Source of the DNA: Methylobacterium sp. UNC378MF
Lineage (GTDB): Bacteria; Pseudomonadota; Alphaproteobacteria; Rhizobiales; Beijerinckiaceae
Assembly: GCF_900103195.1 (NCBI RefSeq)
Contig: NZ_FMWU01000012.1
Span: forward strand, 1-64,000
DNA: 64,000 bases
Direction of reading: 5' to 3'
The position numbers were made by a program, and so were the translations under genes. Of this stretch, positions 8,575 through 17,472 are shown piece after piece (position 1 is the first letter of the stretch; every line of letters begins with the position of its first letter). Below the pieces are notes generated by a model. The model was not told the origin of the DNA. It did no database searches and saw only the letters and a list, made by a program, of their open reading frames with translations.

Positions 8575-9501
8575 ATGGCCAACATCACCGCCGCGATGGT
8601 GAAGGAGCTCCGGGAGAAGACCGGCGCCGGCATGATGGATTGCAAGGGCGCGCTCAACGAGACGCAGGGCGATATCGAGGCCGCCATCGACTGGCTGCGC
8701 AAGAAGGGTCTCGCCAAGGCCGCCAAGAAGGCCGGCCGGGTCGCCGCCGAGGGCTTGGTCGCGGTCGAGTCCGCTGGCCACCATGCCGCGATCGTCGAGG
8801 TGAATTCCGAGACCGACTTCGTCGCCCGCAACGACGCCTTCCAGGCTTTCGCCCGCGAGGCCGCCAAGATCGCGCTCAACACCGACGGCACGTTGGAAGG
8901 CCTCCAGGCCGCCCATTTCCCCGGCGCCACCGAGACCGTCTCGGAGAAGCTGCAGGCCCTGATCGCCACGATCGGCGAGAACATGAACCTTCGGCGCGTT
9001 GCCAAGCTCGAGGTCAAGAAGGGCGTGATCGCCTCCTACGTGCACAGCCAGATCTCAGAGGGCCTCGGCAAGATCGGCGTACTCGTGGCGCTGGAATCCG
9101 AGGGCGACGTCGAGGCGCTGTCGGCCCTCGGCCGTCAGATCGCCATGCACGTTGCGGCGACCAACCCGGTGGCGCTCGACGCCTCGGGCGTCGATGCCGC
9201 CACGGTGGAGCGCGAGTCGAACATCCTGCGCGAGAAGAACGCCGGCAAGCCGGATCACGTCCTCGCCAAGATCATCGAGAGCGGCCTGAAGAGCTACTAC
9301 AAGGAGGTCACCCTCCTGGAGCAGCCCTTCGTGCACGACGGCTCGAAGACGGTGAGCCAGGTCCTGAAGGAAGCCGGCTCCAAGGTTGGCGGCCCGGTGA
9401 CCCTGACGGGCTTCGTCCGCTACGCGCTGGGCGAGGGCATCGAGAAGGAAGAGGGACCGGACTTCGCCACCGAGGTCGCTCAGCAGGCCGGTCGCGCCTG
9501 A
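8575..9501 (+). CDS. tsf: translation elongation factor Ts
   Basis: EF-Ts is the nucleotide exchange factor that recharges EF-Tu with GTP. The 308-residue protein has the N-terminal UBA-like domain with [16 protein letters not shown] (about residues 11-26), the EF-Tu contact motif TDFVARND near residue 80, and the C-terminal dimerisation region. An AAGGGA ribosome site lies 7 bases before the ATG. It forms the usual pair with rpsB and is closed by a clear hairpin terminator. Confidence 0.97.
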   Translation: MANITAAMVKELREKTGAGMMDCKGALNETQGDIEAAIDWLRKKGLAKAAKKAGRVAAEGLVAVESAGHHAAIVEVNSETDFVARNDAFQAFAREAAKIALNTDGTLEGLQAAHFPGATETVSEKLQALIATIGENMNLRRVAKLEVKKGVIASYVHSQISEGLGKIGVLVALESEGDVEALSALGRQIAMHVAATNPVALDASGVDAATVERESNILREKNAGKPDHVLAKIIESGLKSYYKEVTLLEQPFVHDGSKTVSQVLKEAGSKVGGPVTLTGFVRYALGEGIEKEEGPDFATEVAQQAGRA

Positions 9502-9544
9502 CGGTCAGTCCCGACCGCCCGGCGCGCCGGGCTGCACCGAGACC

Positions 9545-9583
9545 AGCCCCGTCCGGTTCGTACCGGGCGGGGCTTCTCGTTTT
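9545..9583 (+). terminator. intrinsic terminator after tsf
   Basis: A 12-bp stem (AGCCCCGTCCGG / CCGGGCGGGGCT, one G-T pair) with a 6-base loop, followed by TCTCGTTTT. It starts 44 bases after the tsf stop and is the best classical terminator in the window. Confidence 0.75.
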
Positions 9584-9661
9584 CCGGCACACGAAAGCGT
9601 TCCCGCACGCGTCGTGTTGCGCCGCACACCTTGGTTTGCGGCGCAGCGCTATTGTCGGATC

Positions 9662-9760
9662 ATGGCTTTGAAACCCTTCTCCTACCTGATGATCGGCGTG
9701 TTCGCGTCCGGTCTGGTCATGACCGTTCTGGGCGCCGTTGGCGTCCTGGCGGGCAGCTGA
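9662..9760 (+). CDS. putative 32-residue single-pass membrane protein
   Basis: A short frame between tsf and pyrH encodes 32 residues: a short polar head (MALKPFSY) followed by one hydrophobic helix with small residues (about residues 9-30). It lies after the tsf terminator in an otherwise empty spacer. No strong ribosome site is visible. The composition is that of a real small membrane protein, but a chance frame cannot be excluded. No function can be assigned. Confidence 0.4.
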   Translation: MALKPFSYLMIGVFASGLVMTVLGAVGVLAGS

Positions 9761-9971
9761 AAACCGGCACCGGCGCGCGCAGGGTCGTGCCGGTGCCCCG
9801 TCGGAACGCGAGGGGCCTGTCTCACGACAAGTCGTGCCTCCGCTGCAATGCCTCCGCTGCAATTCGATCGATGCCACCCGTCTGATCGGCCTCAGCCCCT
9901 CGACGCGGCTCCCGCGCCTGACGTAGAAGCCTCCCCGGTTTGCGCGATGCGGGATGGAGCCGGGAACCCCG

Positions 9972-10694
9972 ATGCCGGATACGACGCCGTTTCGCCGGAT
10001 ATTGCTGAAGCTGTCGGGTGAGGCTCTGGCCGCCCCGGACGGGTACTGGTTGCACCCGCCAACCCTGGCGGGGCTGGCCGAGGACATCGCCCGCACGATC
10101 GAGGCGGGCGCAGAGGTCGCCATCGTGGTCGGCGGCGGCAACATGATCCGCGGGGCCCGGATCTCGGCGGCCGGCTGGATCGACCGGGCCACCGGCGACT
10201 CGCTCGGGATGATGGCCACGGTCATGAACTCGCTGGCGATCGAGACGGCGCTGAACGCGGCCGGCGTCCAGGCGCGAACCATGTCGGCGGTATCGATGCC
10301 GACCATCTGCGAGACCTACGCCCGGCAGCCGGCGCTGCATCACCTCGACAAGGGTCAGGTGGTTGTCCTGGCCGGCGGCACCGGCAACCCGTTCTTCACC
10401 ACCGACACCGCCGCCGTCCTGCGCGCCGCGGAACTCCGCTGTGACGCGGTGCTGAAGGCGACGCAGGTCGACGGGGTCTACTCGGCTGACCCGAAGAAGG
10501 ACCCGAGCGCGACCCGCTATGACCGCATCACCCACGACGAGGCCATCGCCCGCGATCTGAAGGTGATGGACACCGCCGCCTTCGCGCTGGCCCGGGAGAG
10601 CAAGCTGTCGATCCTCGTCGGATCGCTGCACCCGCCGAGTTCGATCGCCGCGATCCTGTCGGGCGAGGCGCCCTCGACCCTCGTGGCGCCCTAG
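9972..10694 (+). CDS. pyrH: uridylate kinase (UMP kinase)
   Basis: Phosphorylates UMP to UDP, the committed step to UTP and CTP; hexameric in bacteria. The N terminus FRRILLKLSGEAL (residues 6-18) and the glycine-rich VVGGGNMIRG loop are diagnostic. GGTGNPFFTTDTAA near residue 137 and ATQVDGVYSADPKKDP near residue 163 are also typical. The ATG at 9972 gives 240 residues, the family length. An in-frame ATG at 9954 would add six residues. It precedes frr as usual. Confidence 0.96.
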   Translation: MPDTTPFRRILLKLSGEALAAPDGYWLHPPTLAGLAEDIARTIEAGAEVAIVVGGGNMIRGARISAAGWIDRATGDSLGMMATVMNSLAIETALNAAGVQARTMSAVSMPTICETYARQPALHHLDKGQVVVLAGGTGNPFFTTDTAAVLRAAELRCDAVLKATQVDGVYSADPKKDPSATRYDRITHDEAIARDLKVMDTAAFALARESKLSILVGSLHPPSSIAAILSGEAPSTLVAP

Positions 10695-11036
10695 ACGGGG
10701 CGACCCCTTCGTCTGACCTCGGTCCGGTGCCTGCCGGCCGCCTCGGCCTCCCGGGGCCGCGCAGCGGAGCCCGGGATCCGGACGCGCCGACAAGTCAAAG
10801 CAAGGCGCCGTCCGTGTTTCGGGGTCGCCCGCCTCCGGCGGGTCCCTTCGGGTCCGGACTCGCCCACGGCGCCCCGGAATGACGGTGGGCGACGCGCCGG
10901 CCCATCCCATCGGCTACCCCTGCCTGGGCTCCTCCCGACCGGAAGACGGTTTGCGGCCCTGAAAAAATTCGTCCATTGAGGCCGCGATTGCCCGCGCCGG
11001 GCTCAAGATACCGTCAGACGTCTCGGGACGACCCTC
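10695..11036. repeat. intergenic region with REP-like palindromic repeat
   Basis: The 342-base pyrH-frr gap has no supported gene. At 10755-10779 it carries CCGCGCAGCGGAGCCCGGGA, matching copies near 41632, 41681, 45986 and 49621. Near 10873 lies the sequence CCCCGGAATGACGGT, whose reverse complement resembles repeat ends at 41601 and 63328. Small hairpins fill the middle. The last 60 bases before frr should hold its promoter and ribosome site, but no clear consensus was recognised. Confidence 0.55.
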
Positions 11037-11600
11037 ATGGCCACACCGGAATTCGATCTCAACGACATCAAGCGCCGGATGCAGGGCGCCGTCGCCTCGC
11101 TCTCGAAGGATCTCGGCTCGCTGCGCACCGGGCGCGCCACGCCGTCGCTCCTCGACCCGATCCAGGTCGACGCCTACGGCTCGATGATGCCGATGGCGCA
11201 GGTCGCCACCGTCAGCGTGCCGGAGCCCCGGCTCCTGTCGATCTCGGTCTGGGACCGCAGCATGGTCACGGCCGTCGAGAAGGCGATCCGCGAATCCGAC
11301 CTCGGCCTCAACCCGCAGACGGAGGGGCAGACCATCCGGCTCCGCATCCCCGAGATGAACGAGCAGCGCCGCAAGGAGATGGTCAAGGTCGCCCACAAAT
11401 ACACCGAGGAGGCCCGCGTCGCCGTGCGCCACGTCCGCCGGGACGGGCTCGATCATCTCAAGAAGCTCCTGAAGGACAGCGCCATCTCGGAGGATGACGA
11501 GAAGCGCCAGGCCGCCGACGTGCAGAAGGCGACCGACCAGTACATCGCCGAGATCGACGGTGTGCTGGCCTCCAAGGAGAAGGAGATCATGCAGGTCTGA
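11037..11600 (+). CDS. frr: ribosome recycling factor
   Basis: RRF splits post-termination ribosomes together with EF-G. The 187-residue protein has the family length and the motifs [17 protein letters not shown] (about residues 28-44), [18 protein letters not shown] and [15 protein letters not shown]. All belong to the three-helix bundle and its hinge. It is followed after only 19 bases by cdsA, without the uppS gene usually found here. Confidence 0.97.
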   Translation: MATPEFDLNDIKRRMQGAVASLSKDLGSLRTGRATPSLLDPIQVDAYGSMMPMAQVATVSVPEPRLLSISVWDRSMVTAVEKAIRESDLGLNPQTEGQTIRLRIPEMNEQRRKEMVKVAHKYTEEARVAVRHVRRDGLDHLKKLLKDSAISEDDEKRQAADVQKATDQYIAEIDGVLASKEKEIMQV

Positions 11601-11619
11601 GGCGAAGGACGGGACGCGC

Positions 11620-12477
11620 GTGACCTCCGCCGCCGCACCGGCCGCGCGTCCCTCGGGGCGGCGCGAGCTGTGGCTGCGCGTCGCCTCGGGCCTCGTGCTC
11701 GGGGCCGGCGTGCTGGCCGCCCTGGTCTATGGCGGCTGGCCCTTCGCGGGGATCTGGCTCGCCGCCGGCATCGTCGGCTTCGCCGAGTGGATGGTGATGA
11801 GCCGCACCGAGCCACGCGAGGTTCTGATCGCGCTGGGTGCGGCGACGCTAGGCGCCCTGCTGCTCTGCCAGCGCGGCGGCGCCCCGACGCCGGCCTGCCT
11901 CGCGGTCCTTCTGCTCGGCGCCGCCGCCTGCGCCACGGTGGCGCGGACCGGCCGGGGACGCTTTCGCGCCTTCGTGGGCGTGCTTGGCGCCGCCGCTATC
12001 GCGGCGGTGCCCGTGGCTCTGCGCGACGATCCCGCCATCGGCCTCGTCGGCCCGGCCTGGATGTTCGCGGTGGTCTGGTCCACCGACATCGCCGCCTATT
12101 TCTCGGGCCGGAAGATCGGCGGCCCGAAGCTGATGCCTCGGGTCTCGCCCAACAAGACCTGGTCGGGGGCCCTCGGCGGCCTCGTCGGCGCGGTCGCGGC
12201 CGGGACCCTGGTGCCGGTGATCGCCGACCTTGCCGGAATGGCCCTGCCCAGTGCCGCCTCGCTGCCGGTGGTGGCGGGCGTGAGTGCGCTGGCCTCCGTC
12301 CTGAGCCAGGCGGGGGATCTGATCGAATCCGGTCTCAAGCGCCATTACGGCGTGAAGGATTCCGGAAAGATCATCCCGGGCCATGGCGGCGTCATGGACC
12401 GGCTCGACGGTTTCTTCGCGGTCGCCGTGCTGGCGGCTCTCTATCTCGCCCTGCGCGGGGGCGGTCTGATCGCGTGA
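11620..12477 (+). CDS. cdsA: phosphatidate cytidylyltransferase (CDP-diglyceride synthase)
   Basis: Makes CDP-diacylglycerol from CTP and phosphatidic acid for phospholipid synthesis in the inner membrane. The 285-residue protein has about seven hydrophobic helices. The C-terminal signature runs through SPNKTWSGALGG, SQAGDLIESGLKRHYGVKDSG and PGHGGVMDRLDGF, with the metal-binding Asp residues. The GTG at 11620 is chosen because the frame upstream overlaps frr and is non-hydrophobic. The spacing to dxr is 19 bases, so cotranscription is likely. Confidence 0.93.
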   Translation: MTSAAAPAARPSGRRELWLRVASGLVLGAGVLAALVYGGWPFAGIWLAAGIVGFAEWMVMSRTEPREVLIALGAATLGALLLCQRGGAPTPACLAVLLLGAAACATVARTGRGRFRAFVGVLGAAAIAAVPVALRDDPAIGLVGPAWMFAVVWSTDIAAYFSGRKIGGPKLMPRVSPNKTWSGALGGLVGAVAAGTLVPVIADLAGMALPSAASLPVVAGVSALASVLSQAGDLIESGLKRHYGVKDSGKIIPGHGGVMDRLDGFFAVAVLAALYLALRGGGLIA

Positions 12478-12496
12478 CGATGAGGGAGTTGAACCC

Positions 12497-13675
12497 GTGA
12501 CCCAGGTCGTCACCGTCTTCGGCGCCACCGGCTCGATCGGCCGCTCCACCGCCGACCTGCTCGCCCAGCATGCCGACCGGTTCCGCGTCGGCGCCCTGGT
12601 CGGCGGCAAGGATCCCGTAGCCCTGGCCAAGGTCGCGCGTGAGCTGAACGCCTCGTTCGCGGCGCTTGCCGACGAATCCGCCGGCGCTGCGCTTGCCGAG
12701 GCCCTGTCGGGCTCCGGCATCCCCAACGGTGCGGGGGAGGGGGCCGTCATGGAGGCCGCTGCCCGGGACGCCGACATCGTCGTGGCGGCCGTGAGCGGCG
12801 CTGCGGGCCTGAAATCGACCCATGCCGCGCTTCGCCTCGGCCGCAAGGTGGCGCTCGCCAACAAGGAGAGCCTCGTCTGTGCCGGCGACGCCTTCATGCG
12901 CGACGCGGCGCGCTACGGCGCCACGATCCTGCCGATGGATTCCGAGCACGACGCCCTGAGCCAGGCGCTCGCCGGCCGGCCGCTGGCCGATGTCCGCACC
13001 ATGATGATCACGGCCTCGGGCGGCCCGTTCCGGACTTGGACCCGCGAGCGGATCGCCGCCGCCTCCGCGGCCGAGGCCGCCGCCCATCCGACGTGGTCGA
13101 TGGGCATGAAGATCAACATCGATTCGGCGAGCCTGATGAACAAGGGCCTCGAACTGATCGAGGCGCACCATCTGTTCGGCATCGAGCCCGAGCGCCTCGA
13201 TGTCGTGGTGCATCCGCAATCGGTGATCCACGGCATGGTCTACTGGCTCGACGGCGCGGTGACGGCCGAGCTGGCGCTGCCCGACATGCGGGTGCCGATC
13301 TCGCACTGCCTCGGCCTCGGCGACCGGCTGGCCATCGAGCGCGGCCGCCCCCTCGACCTCGTGACGCTCGGGTCGCTCACCTTCGAGGCGGCGGACGAGG
13401 CGCGTTTTCCCTGTCTGCGGATCGCCCGGGCGGCGCTGGCCGCGGGCGGTGCGGCGCCGACCGTGATGAACGCGGCCAACGAGATCGCGGTGGCGGCCTT
13501 CATCGCCGGCCGGATCGGCTTCTACGGCATCAGCGATCTGGTCGAGCGCGCCTGCGCGCACTTCGCCGCGCAGTATCGCACCGCGCCGGCCGACGTCGAC
13601 GAGGCGCTCGCCATCGACGCGCATGTACGGATCTGGAGCGCCGAGGCCCTGCCCGAGCTGCGCGCCGCCGGCTGA
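12497..13675 (+). CDS. dxr: 1-deoxy-D-xylulose 5-phosphate reductoisomerase
   Basis: Second MEP-pathway enzyme; converts DXP to 2-C-methyl-D-erythritol 4-phosphate with NADPH. The 392-residue protein starts with the dinucleotide motif FGATGSIGRST (residues 8-18). It has LANKESLVCAG near residue 118, the catalytic metal-binding ILPMDSEHDAL near 148, and INIDSASLMNKGLELIEA near 204. GTG start. DXS, supplying its substrate, lies at the left edge of the window. In related genomes rseP follows directly; here a convergent TetR gene and an efflux pair intervene. Confidence 0.97.
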   Translation: MTQVVTVFGATGSIGRSTADLLAQHADRFRVGALVGGKDPVALAKVARELNASFAALADESAGAALAEALSGSGIPNGAGEGAVMEAAARDADIVVAAVSGAAGLKSTHAALRLGRKVALANKESLVCAGDAFMRDAARYGATILPMDSEHDALSQALAGRPLADVRTMMITASGGPFRTWTRERIAAASAAEAAAHPTWSMGMKINIDSASLMNKGLELIEAHHLFGIEPERLDVVVHPQSVIHGMVYWLDGAVTAELALPDMRVPISHCLGLGDRLAIERGRPLDLVTLGSLTFEAADEARFPCLRIARAALAAGGAAPTVMNAANEIAVAAFIAGRIGFYGISDLVERACAHFAAQYRTAPADVDEALAIDAHVRIWSAEALPELRAAG

Positions 13676-13683
13676 CCCCCGGC

Positions 13684-14325
13684 TCAGCGCGTGGGGCCGT
13701 AGCCGGCCAGGAACACCCGCACCGCCGCGTCGACCTGATGGCGCATCTCGGCCTCGCCGGCGATGCCGCCCGCCGCGAACAGCAGGCGCGTCAGCAGCCC
13801 CGCCTGGCAGAGGTGGAGGAAGTGCCGGGCCGCGAGTTCGGTATCGGCGACCACCAGGCGTCCCGCCTGGACCTGCGCGTCGAGATAGCGCGAGAGGCGG
13901 TCGACGCCGCAGGCGGGTCCCGCTTCGTAGAAGACCTGCCCGAAGCGCGGGAACTTCTCGCAGGCGCCGATCACCATCCGCACCACCGACACATGCTGCG
14001 GCCGGCACATCTCGGCGAGAAAGCTGGTGCCGAGACGCGTCAGCACGGCGGTCACGTCCGGATCGTCCGCGTCGAGGGTGAACAGGGCCTCGGCGAGGCT
14101 GCTCTTCTCCTGGATGATCAGGGCCTCGAACAGGTCTTCCTTGTTCTCGAAATAGACGTAGAGCGTGCCCTTGGAGACCCCGGCCGTGCGGGCAATCTCG
14201 CCCATGCTGGTGCCGTCGAAACCCGCCGCCAGGAAGACGGTCCGCGCGCCCTCGAGAATCTGCTGACGCTTGTCGCCCTCGTGCTGGGCCTGACCCCGTT
14301 CCAGAACCGCACCCTGAGCCATCAT
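13684..14325 (-). CDS. TetR/AcrR family repressor of the adjacent efflux pair
   Basis: The 213-residue protein has an N-terminal TetR helix-turn-helix (about residues 18-65, MGEIARTAGVSKGTLYVYFENKEDLF) and an AefR-like C-terminal ligand domain. The ATG at 14325 is preferred to a GTG at 14352 because a GGAG site sits 8 bases upstream. It is transcribed divergently from the HlyD/EmrB genes. The shared spacer carries two near-identical palindromes, so it almost certainly represses both itself and the pump until a toxic ligand binds. It ends 8 bases after dxr, convergent with it. Confidence 0.9.
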   Translation of the reverse strand: MMAQGAVLERGQAQHEGDKRQQILEGARTVFLAAGFDGTSMGEIARTAGVSKGTLYVYFENKEDLFEALIIQEKSSLAEALFTLDADDPDVTAVLTRLGTSFLAEMCRPQHVSVVRMVIGACEKFPRFGQVFYEAGPACGVDRLSRYLDAQVQAGRLVVADTELAARHFLHLCQAGLLTRLLFAAGGIAGEAEMRHQVDAAVRVFLAGYGPTR

Positions 14326-14354
14326 TCCGCTCCGCGTCCGTGACGCCGCCACGC

Positions 14355-14375
14355 TTGACCGAACCGTTCGGTCAA
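14355..14375. promoter_or_regulatory. TetR operator O1
   Basis: Perfect palindrome TTGACCGAAC-C-GTTCGGTCAA just upstream of the TetR gene. Its core matches O2, 67 bases away centre to centre. Confidence 0.85.
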
Positions 14376-14422
14376 AATAACCTGTGGCTTCTTCGGGGGC
14401 GCGTCAAGTCGTGCCTCGTTAT

Positions 14423-14441
14423 TGACCGAACGGTTCGGTCA
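14423..14441. promoter_or_regulatory. TetR operator O2
   Basis: Perfect palindrome TGACCGAAC-G-GTTCGGTCA, 19 bases before the HlyD start. It is identical to O1 except for the central base and outermost positions. Placement suggests it blocks the pump promoter. Confidence 0.85.
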
Positions 14442-14460
14442 TTGATCTCGAGGCGCTGAC

Positions 14461-15711
14461 ATGTCCCTGCGCGAGGACGCCGATCGGCTCGATACCGGTC
14501 TTGAGGCCCGTATTGCCACAAGCGACGAGGAGCGCGCCGAGCAACCCGCCCCGCCAGCGCCCGTCGCCGTCGGCGTGTCCGCACCGAGCCCGGCCGCTGC
14601 CGAGACAAGTCCGGCCCGCAAGCGTCCCTTGAAGAGGCTCGTCCTGCTCGGCCTGCTGGCGGCTGTGCTGGGCGGCGGTGCCTACCAGGGATGGCAATGG
14701 TGGTCCGTCGGGCGGTTCTTCGTCTCCACCGACGACGCCTATGTCCAGGCCGATATCTCGGTGCTCGCGGCCAAGGTCTCCGGCTACCTGGACTCCGTCC
14801 CGGTGGTGAACGGTCTCGCGGTCAGGAAGGGCGACGTCATCGCCAAGCTCGACGACGGCGATTACCGCCTCGCGCTGCAGGCCGCTCAGGACAAGCTCGC
14901 CACGCAGGAGAGCACGATCGCACGGATCGCCCGGCAGGCCGAGGCCGCCCAGGCGCAGGTCGCCCAGGCCGCCGCGCAACTCGACGCGACCCGCGCCGAC
15001 GCGGTCCGCGCCCAGGCCGATTTCACCCGGGCGACGCAGATGCAGGCCGATTATGTCGCCAAGTCGCGCATCGATCAGACCCGCGCCGACCGCGACCGCA
15101 CCGACGCTTCCGTCAAGGCCATGGAGGCGGGCTTGGTGGCGGCCCGCGCCAATGTCGATGTCCTGCAGGCGCAGAAGCGCGAGGCCGAGAGCCTCGCGGC
15201 GGAACTCCGCACCGCCGTCGACCGGGCCCGCCGCGACCTCGCCTTCACGGAGATCCGCGCGCCCTTCGACGGGGTGGTGGGCAACAAGGCCGTCGAGGCC
15301 GGCGCCTATGTCGGGCCGGGTACCCGGATCGCCGCGCTGGTGCCGCTCCAGAGCGTGCGGATCGACGCGAACTTCAAGGAGACCCAGGTCGAGCGCATGC
15401 GTCCCGGCCAGCCAGTGACGGTCACGGTCGACGCCTATCCGGACCGCGAGATCCACGCCGTCGTGGAATCGTTCTCGCCGGCCTCCGGCTCGGTGTTCAG
15501 CCTGCTGCCGCCCGACAATGCGACGGGGAACTTCACCAAGATCGTCCAGCGCCTGCCGGTGCGGGTGCGCGTGCCCGAGGAGGTCGCCCGCGAGGGCCTG
15601 CTGCGGCCCGGCCTGTCGGTGGTGGTGCGGGTCGATACCCGCGCCGGCGCGGACCGGTCCGTCCTGGACCGGGCTTCGGTCGCGCGCCCGATCAGCACCG
15701 CGAGCCGCTGA
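14461..15711 (+). CDS. HlyD/EmrA-type membrane fusion protein
   Basis: Periplasmic adaptor of a tripartite drug efflux pump. The 416-residue protein has a polar, Ala/Pro-rich cytoplasmic head, one transmembrane helix (about residues 59-77) and the family sequence STDDAYVQADISVLAAKVSGYL. A long alpha-hairpin coiled coil follows (about 135-250, Ala/Gln/Arg-rich), then the second lipoyl half with IRAPFDGVVGNKAVEAGAYV. The HlyD D-4 type C-terminal beta barrel ends it. It is 8 bases from the EmrB-type carrier and is controlled by the divergent TetR gene. Confidence 0.93.
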   Translation: MSLREDADRLDTGLEARIATSDEERAEQPAPPAPVAVGVSAPSPAAAETSPARKRPLKRLVLLGLLAAVLGGGAYQGWQWWSVGRFFVSTDDAYVQADISVLAAKVSGYLDSVPVVNGLAVRKGDVIAKLDDGDYRLALQAAQDKLATQESTIARIARQAEAAQAQVAQAAAQLDATRADAVRAQADFTRATQMQADYVAKSRIDQTRADRDRTDASVKAMEAGLVAARANVDVLQAQKREAESLAAELRTAVDRARRDLAFTEIRAPFDGVVGNKAVEAGAYVGPGTRIAALVPLQSVRIDANFKETQVERMRPGQPVTVTVDAYPDREIHAVVESFSPASGSVFSLLPPDNATGNFTKIVQRLPVRVRVPEEVAREGLLRPGLSVVVRVDTRAGADRSVLDRASVARPISTASR

Positions 15712-15719
15712 GGCCGGCC

Positions 15720-17306
15720 ATGGCCGCCACTGCAGCCCTCGCGCCGGGAGCGCCCGCCGGCGCCGCCGAGGCGCCCCTCGACCGCCGCCGCATGGTGGCG
15801 TTCGTCTGCATGGTCTTCGGGATGTTCATGGCGATCCTGGACATCCAGATCGTCTCGGCCTCCCTGAACGAGATCCAGGCCGGCCTCTCGGCCTCCGGCG
15901 ACGAGATCCCCTGGGTCCAGACCAGCTATCTCATCGCGGAGGTCATCTCGATCCCGCTCTCCGGCACCCTGTCGCGGGTGCTCTCGACGCGGTGGATGTT
16001 CGCCATCTCGGCGGGCGGCTTCACGGTGATGAGCCTGATGTGCGCCACCTCCTCGTCGATCGGCGAGATGATCGTCTGGCGGGCGCTCCAGGGCTTCATC
16101 GGCGGCGGCATGATCCCCACCGTCTTCGCGGCGGCCTTCACGATCTTCCCGCCCTCGAAGCGGACCATCGTCTCGCCGATGATCGGTCTCGTGGCGACGC
16201 TGGCGCCGACGATCGGGCCGACGGTCGGCGGCTACCTGACCGACATCCTGTCGTGGCACTGGCTGTTCCTGATCAACGTCGTGCCGGGCATCTTCGTGAC
16301 GGTCTCGACCTGGATCCTGGTCGATTTCGACGAGCCCAATTACGGCCTGATCAAATCGTTCGACTGGGCCGGGCTCGCCTTCATGGCCGGCTTCCTCGGC
16401 TGCCTCGAATACGTGCTGGAGGAGGGGCCGAACCACGACTGGCTGCAGGACGAGGCGGTCTTCGCCTGCGCCATCGTCTGCGGAACCTCGGCGCTGCTGT
16501 TCTTCTGGCGGGTCTTCACGGCGAAGCAGCCGATCGTCGATCTCAGGGCCTTCTCGGACCGGAACTTCGCCAGCGGCTGCGTGGCGAGCTTCGTGCTGGG
16601 CATCGGCCTCTACGGGCTGACCTACATCTACCCGGTCTACCTCGCCCGGGTCCGCGGCTACTCGGCGCTGATGATCGGCGAGACGATGTTCGTCTCGGGC
16701 CTGTGCATGTTCGCCACCGCCCCGATCGCCGGGCGGCTCTCCGGCAAGGTCGATCCGCGCATCATGATGGGCGTGGGCTTCGTCGGCTTCGCCTGCGGCA
16801 CGTGGATCGTCACCGGCCTGACCAAGGACTGGGACTTCTACGAGCTGCTGCTGCCGCAGGTGCTGCGCGGCTGCTCGCTGATGCTGTGCATGATCCCGAT
16901 CAACAACATCGCCCTGGGGACGTTGCCGCCGGCGCGGATGAAGAACGCGTCGGGGCTCTTCAACCTGACTCGCAACCTCGGCGGTGCGGTCGGTCTCGCG
17001 CTGATCAATACGATCCTCAACGACCGGTGGGACCTCCACCTCGCGCGGCTGCACGAGCGCTTCACCTGGGCGAGCACGGCCGCGGTGGAGCGCCTCGACA
17101 CGATGCAGCGCGGCTTCGACGCCTATGGCAGCGCCGCATCCGACATGGCGCTGAAGGCGATGACCAACACGGTGCGGATCCAGGGCCTCGTGATGGCCTT
17201 CGAGGATGTGTTCCTGGCGCTCACAATCCTGTTCCTGGCGATGGCCTGTGCGGTTCCCGTGATCCGGAGGCCGAGTCCCGGGGCGAGCGGCGGGGGCGGC
17301 CACTGA
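15720..17306 (+). CDS. DHA2 family MFS multidrug exporter (EmrB-like)
   Basis: Proton-driven drug exporter with 14 predicted transmembrane helices in 528 residues. The DHA2 motif FMAILDIQIVSASL (about residues 36-49) in helix 1, RALQGFIGGGMIP near residue 122 and LVATLAPTIGPTVGG near residue 158 identify the EmrB group. The true start is ATG 15720; the open frame upstream of it only overlaps the HlyD gene. It works with the upstream adaptor and an outer-membrane TolC-like channel that is not encoded here. Substrate unknown. Confidence 0.93.
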   Translation: MAATAALAPGAPAGAAEAPLDRRRMVAFVCMVFGMFMAILDIQIVSASLNEIQAGLSASGDEIPWVQTSYLIAEVISIPLSGTLSRVLSTRWMFAISAGGFTVMSLMCATSSSIGEMIVWRALQGFIGGGMIPTVFAAAFTIFPPSKRTIVSPMIGLVATLAPTIGPTVGGYLTDILSWHWLFLINVVPGIFVTVSTWILVDFDEPNYGLIKSFDWAGLAFMAGFLGCLEYVLEEGPNHDWLQDEAVFACAIVCGTSALLFFWRVFTAKQPIVDLRAFSDRNFASGCVASFVLGIGLYGLTYIYPVYLARVRGYSALMIGETMFVSGLCMFATAPIAGRLSGKVDPRIMMGVGFVGFACGTWIVTGLTKDWDFYELLLPQVLRGCSLMLCMIPINNIALGTLPPARMKNASGLFNLTRNLGGAVGLALINTILNDRWDLHLARLHERFTWASTAAVERLDTMQRGFDAYGSAASDMALKAMTNTVRIQGLVMAFEDVFLALTILFLAMACAVPVIRRPSPGASGGGGH

Positions 17307-17472
17307 CGGGCAGCTCCGAGCCCGTTCGATCGGCGGGTGCGGAATCGGACGGTGCGTGCGACCTTCCGCGGCCGGCGTGCAGGATTGGGTTGGCGGTCGG
17401 CACCGCCCATCTGCTAGACAGGGCGGATGGCCGGCCCGAGAAGCCGGCGCCGAGACGGCCAGGATACGGCTT

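Noticed and set aside
6894-9017. A 707-codon minus-strand frame covering rpsB and part of tsf
   Set aside because: Only its last 85 codons look like a protein (the DUF1640-like gene); the rest is the complement of rpsB and tsf.
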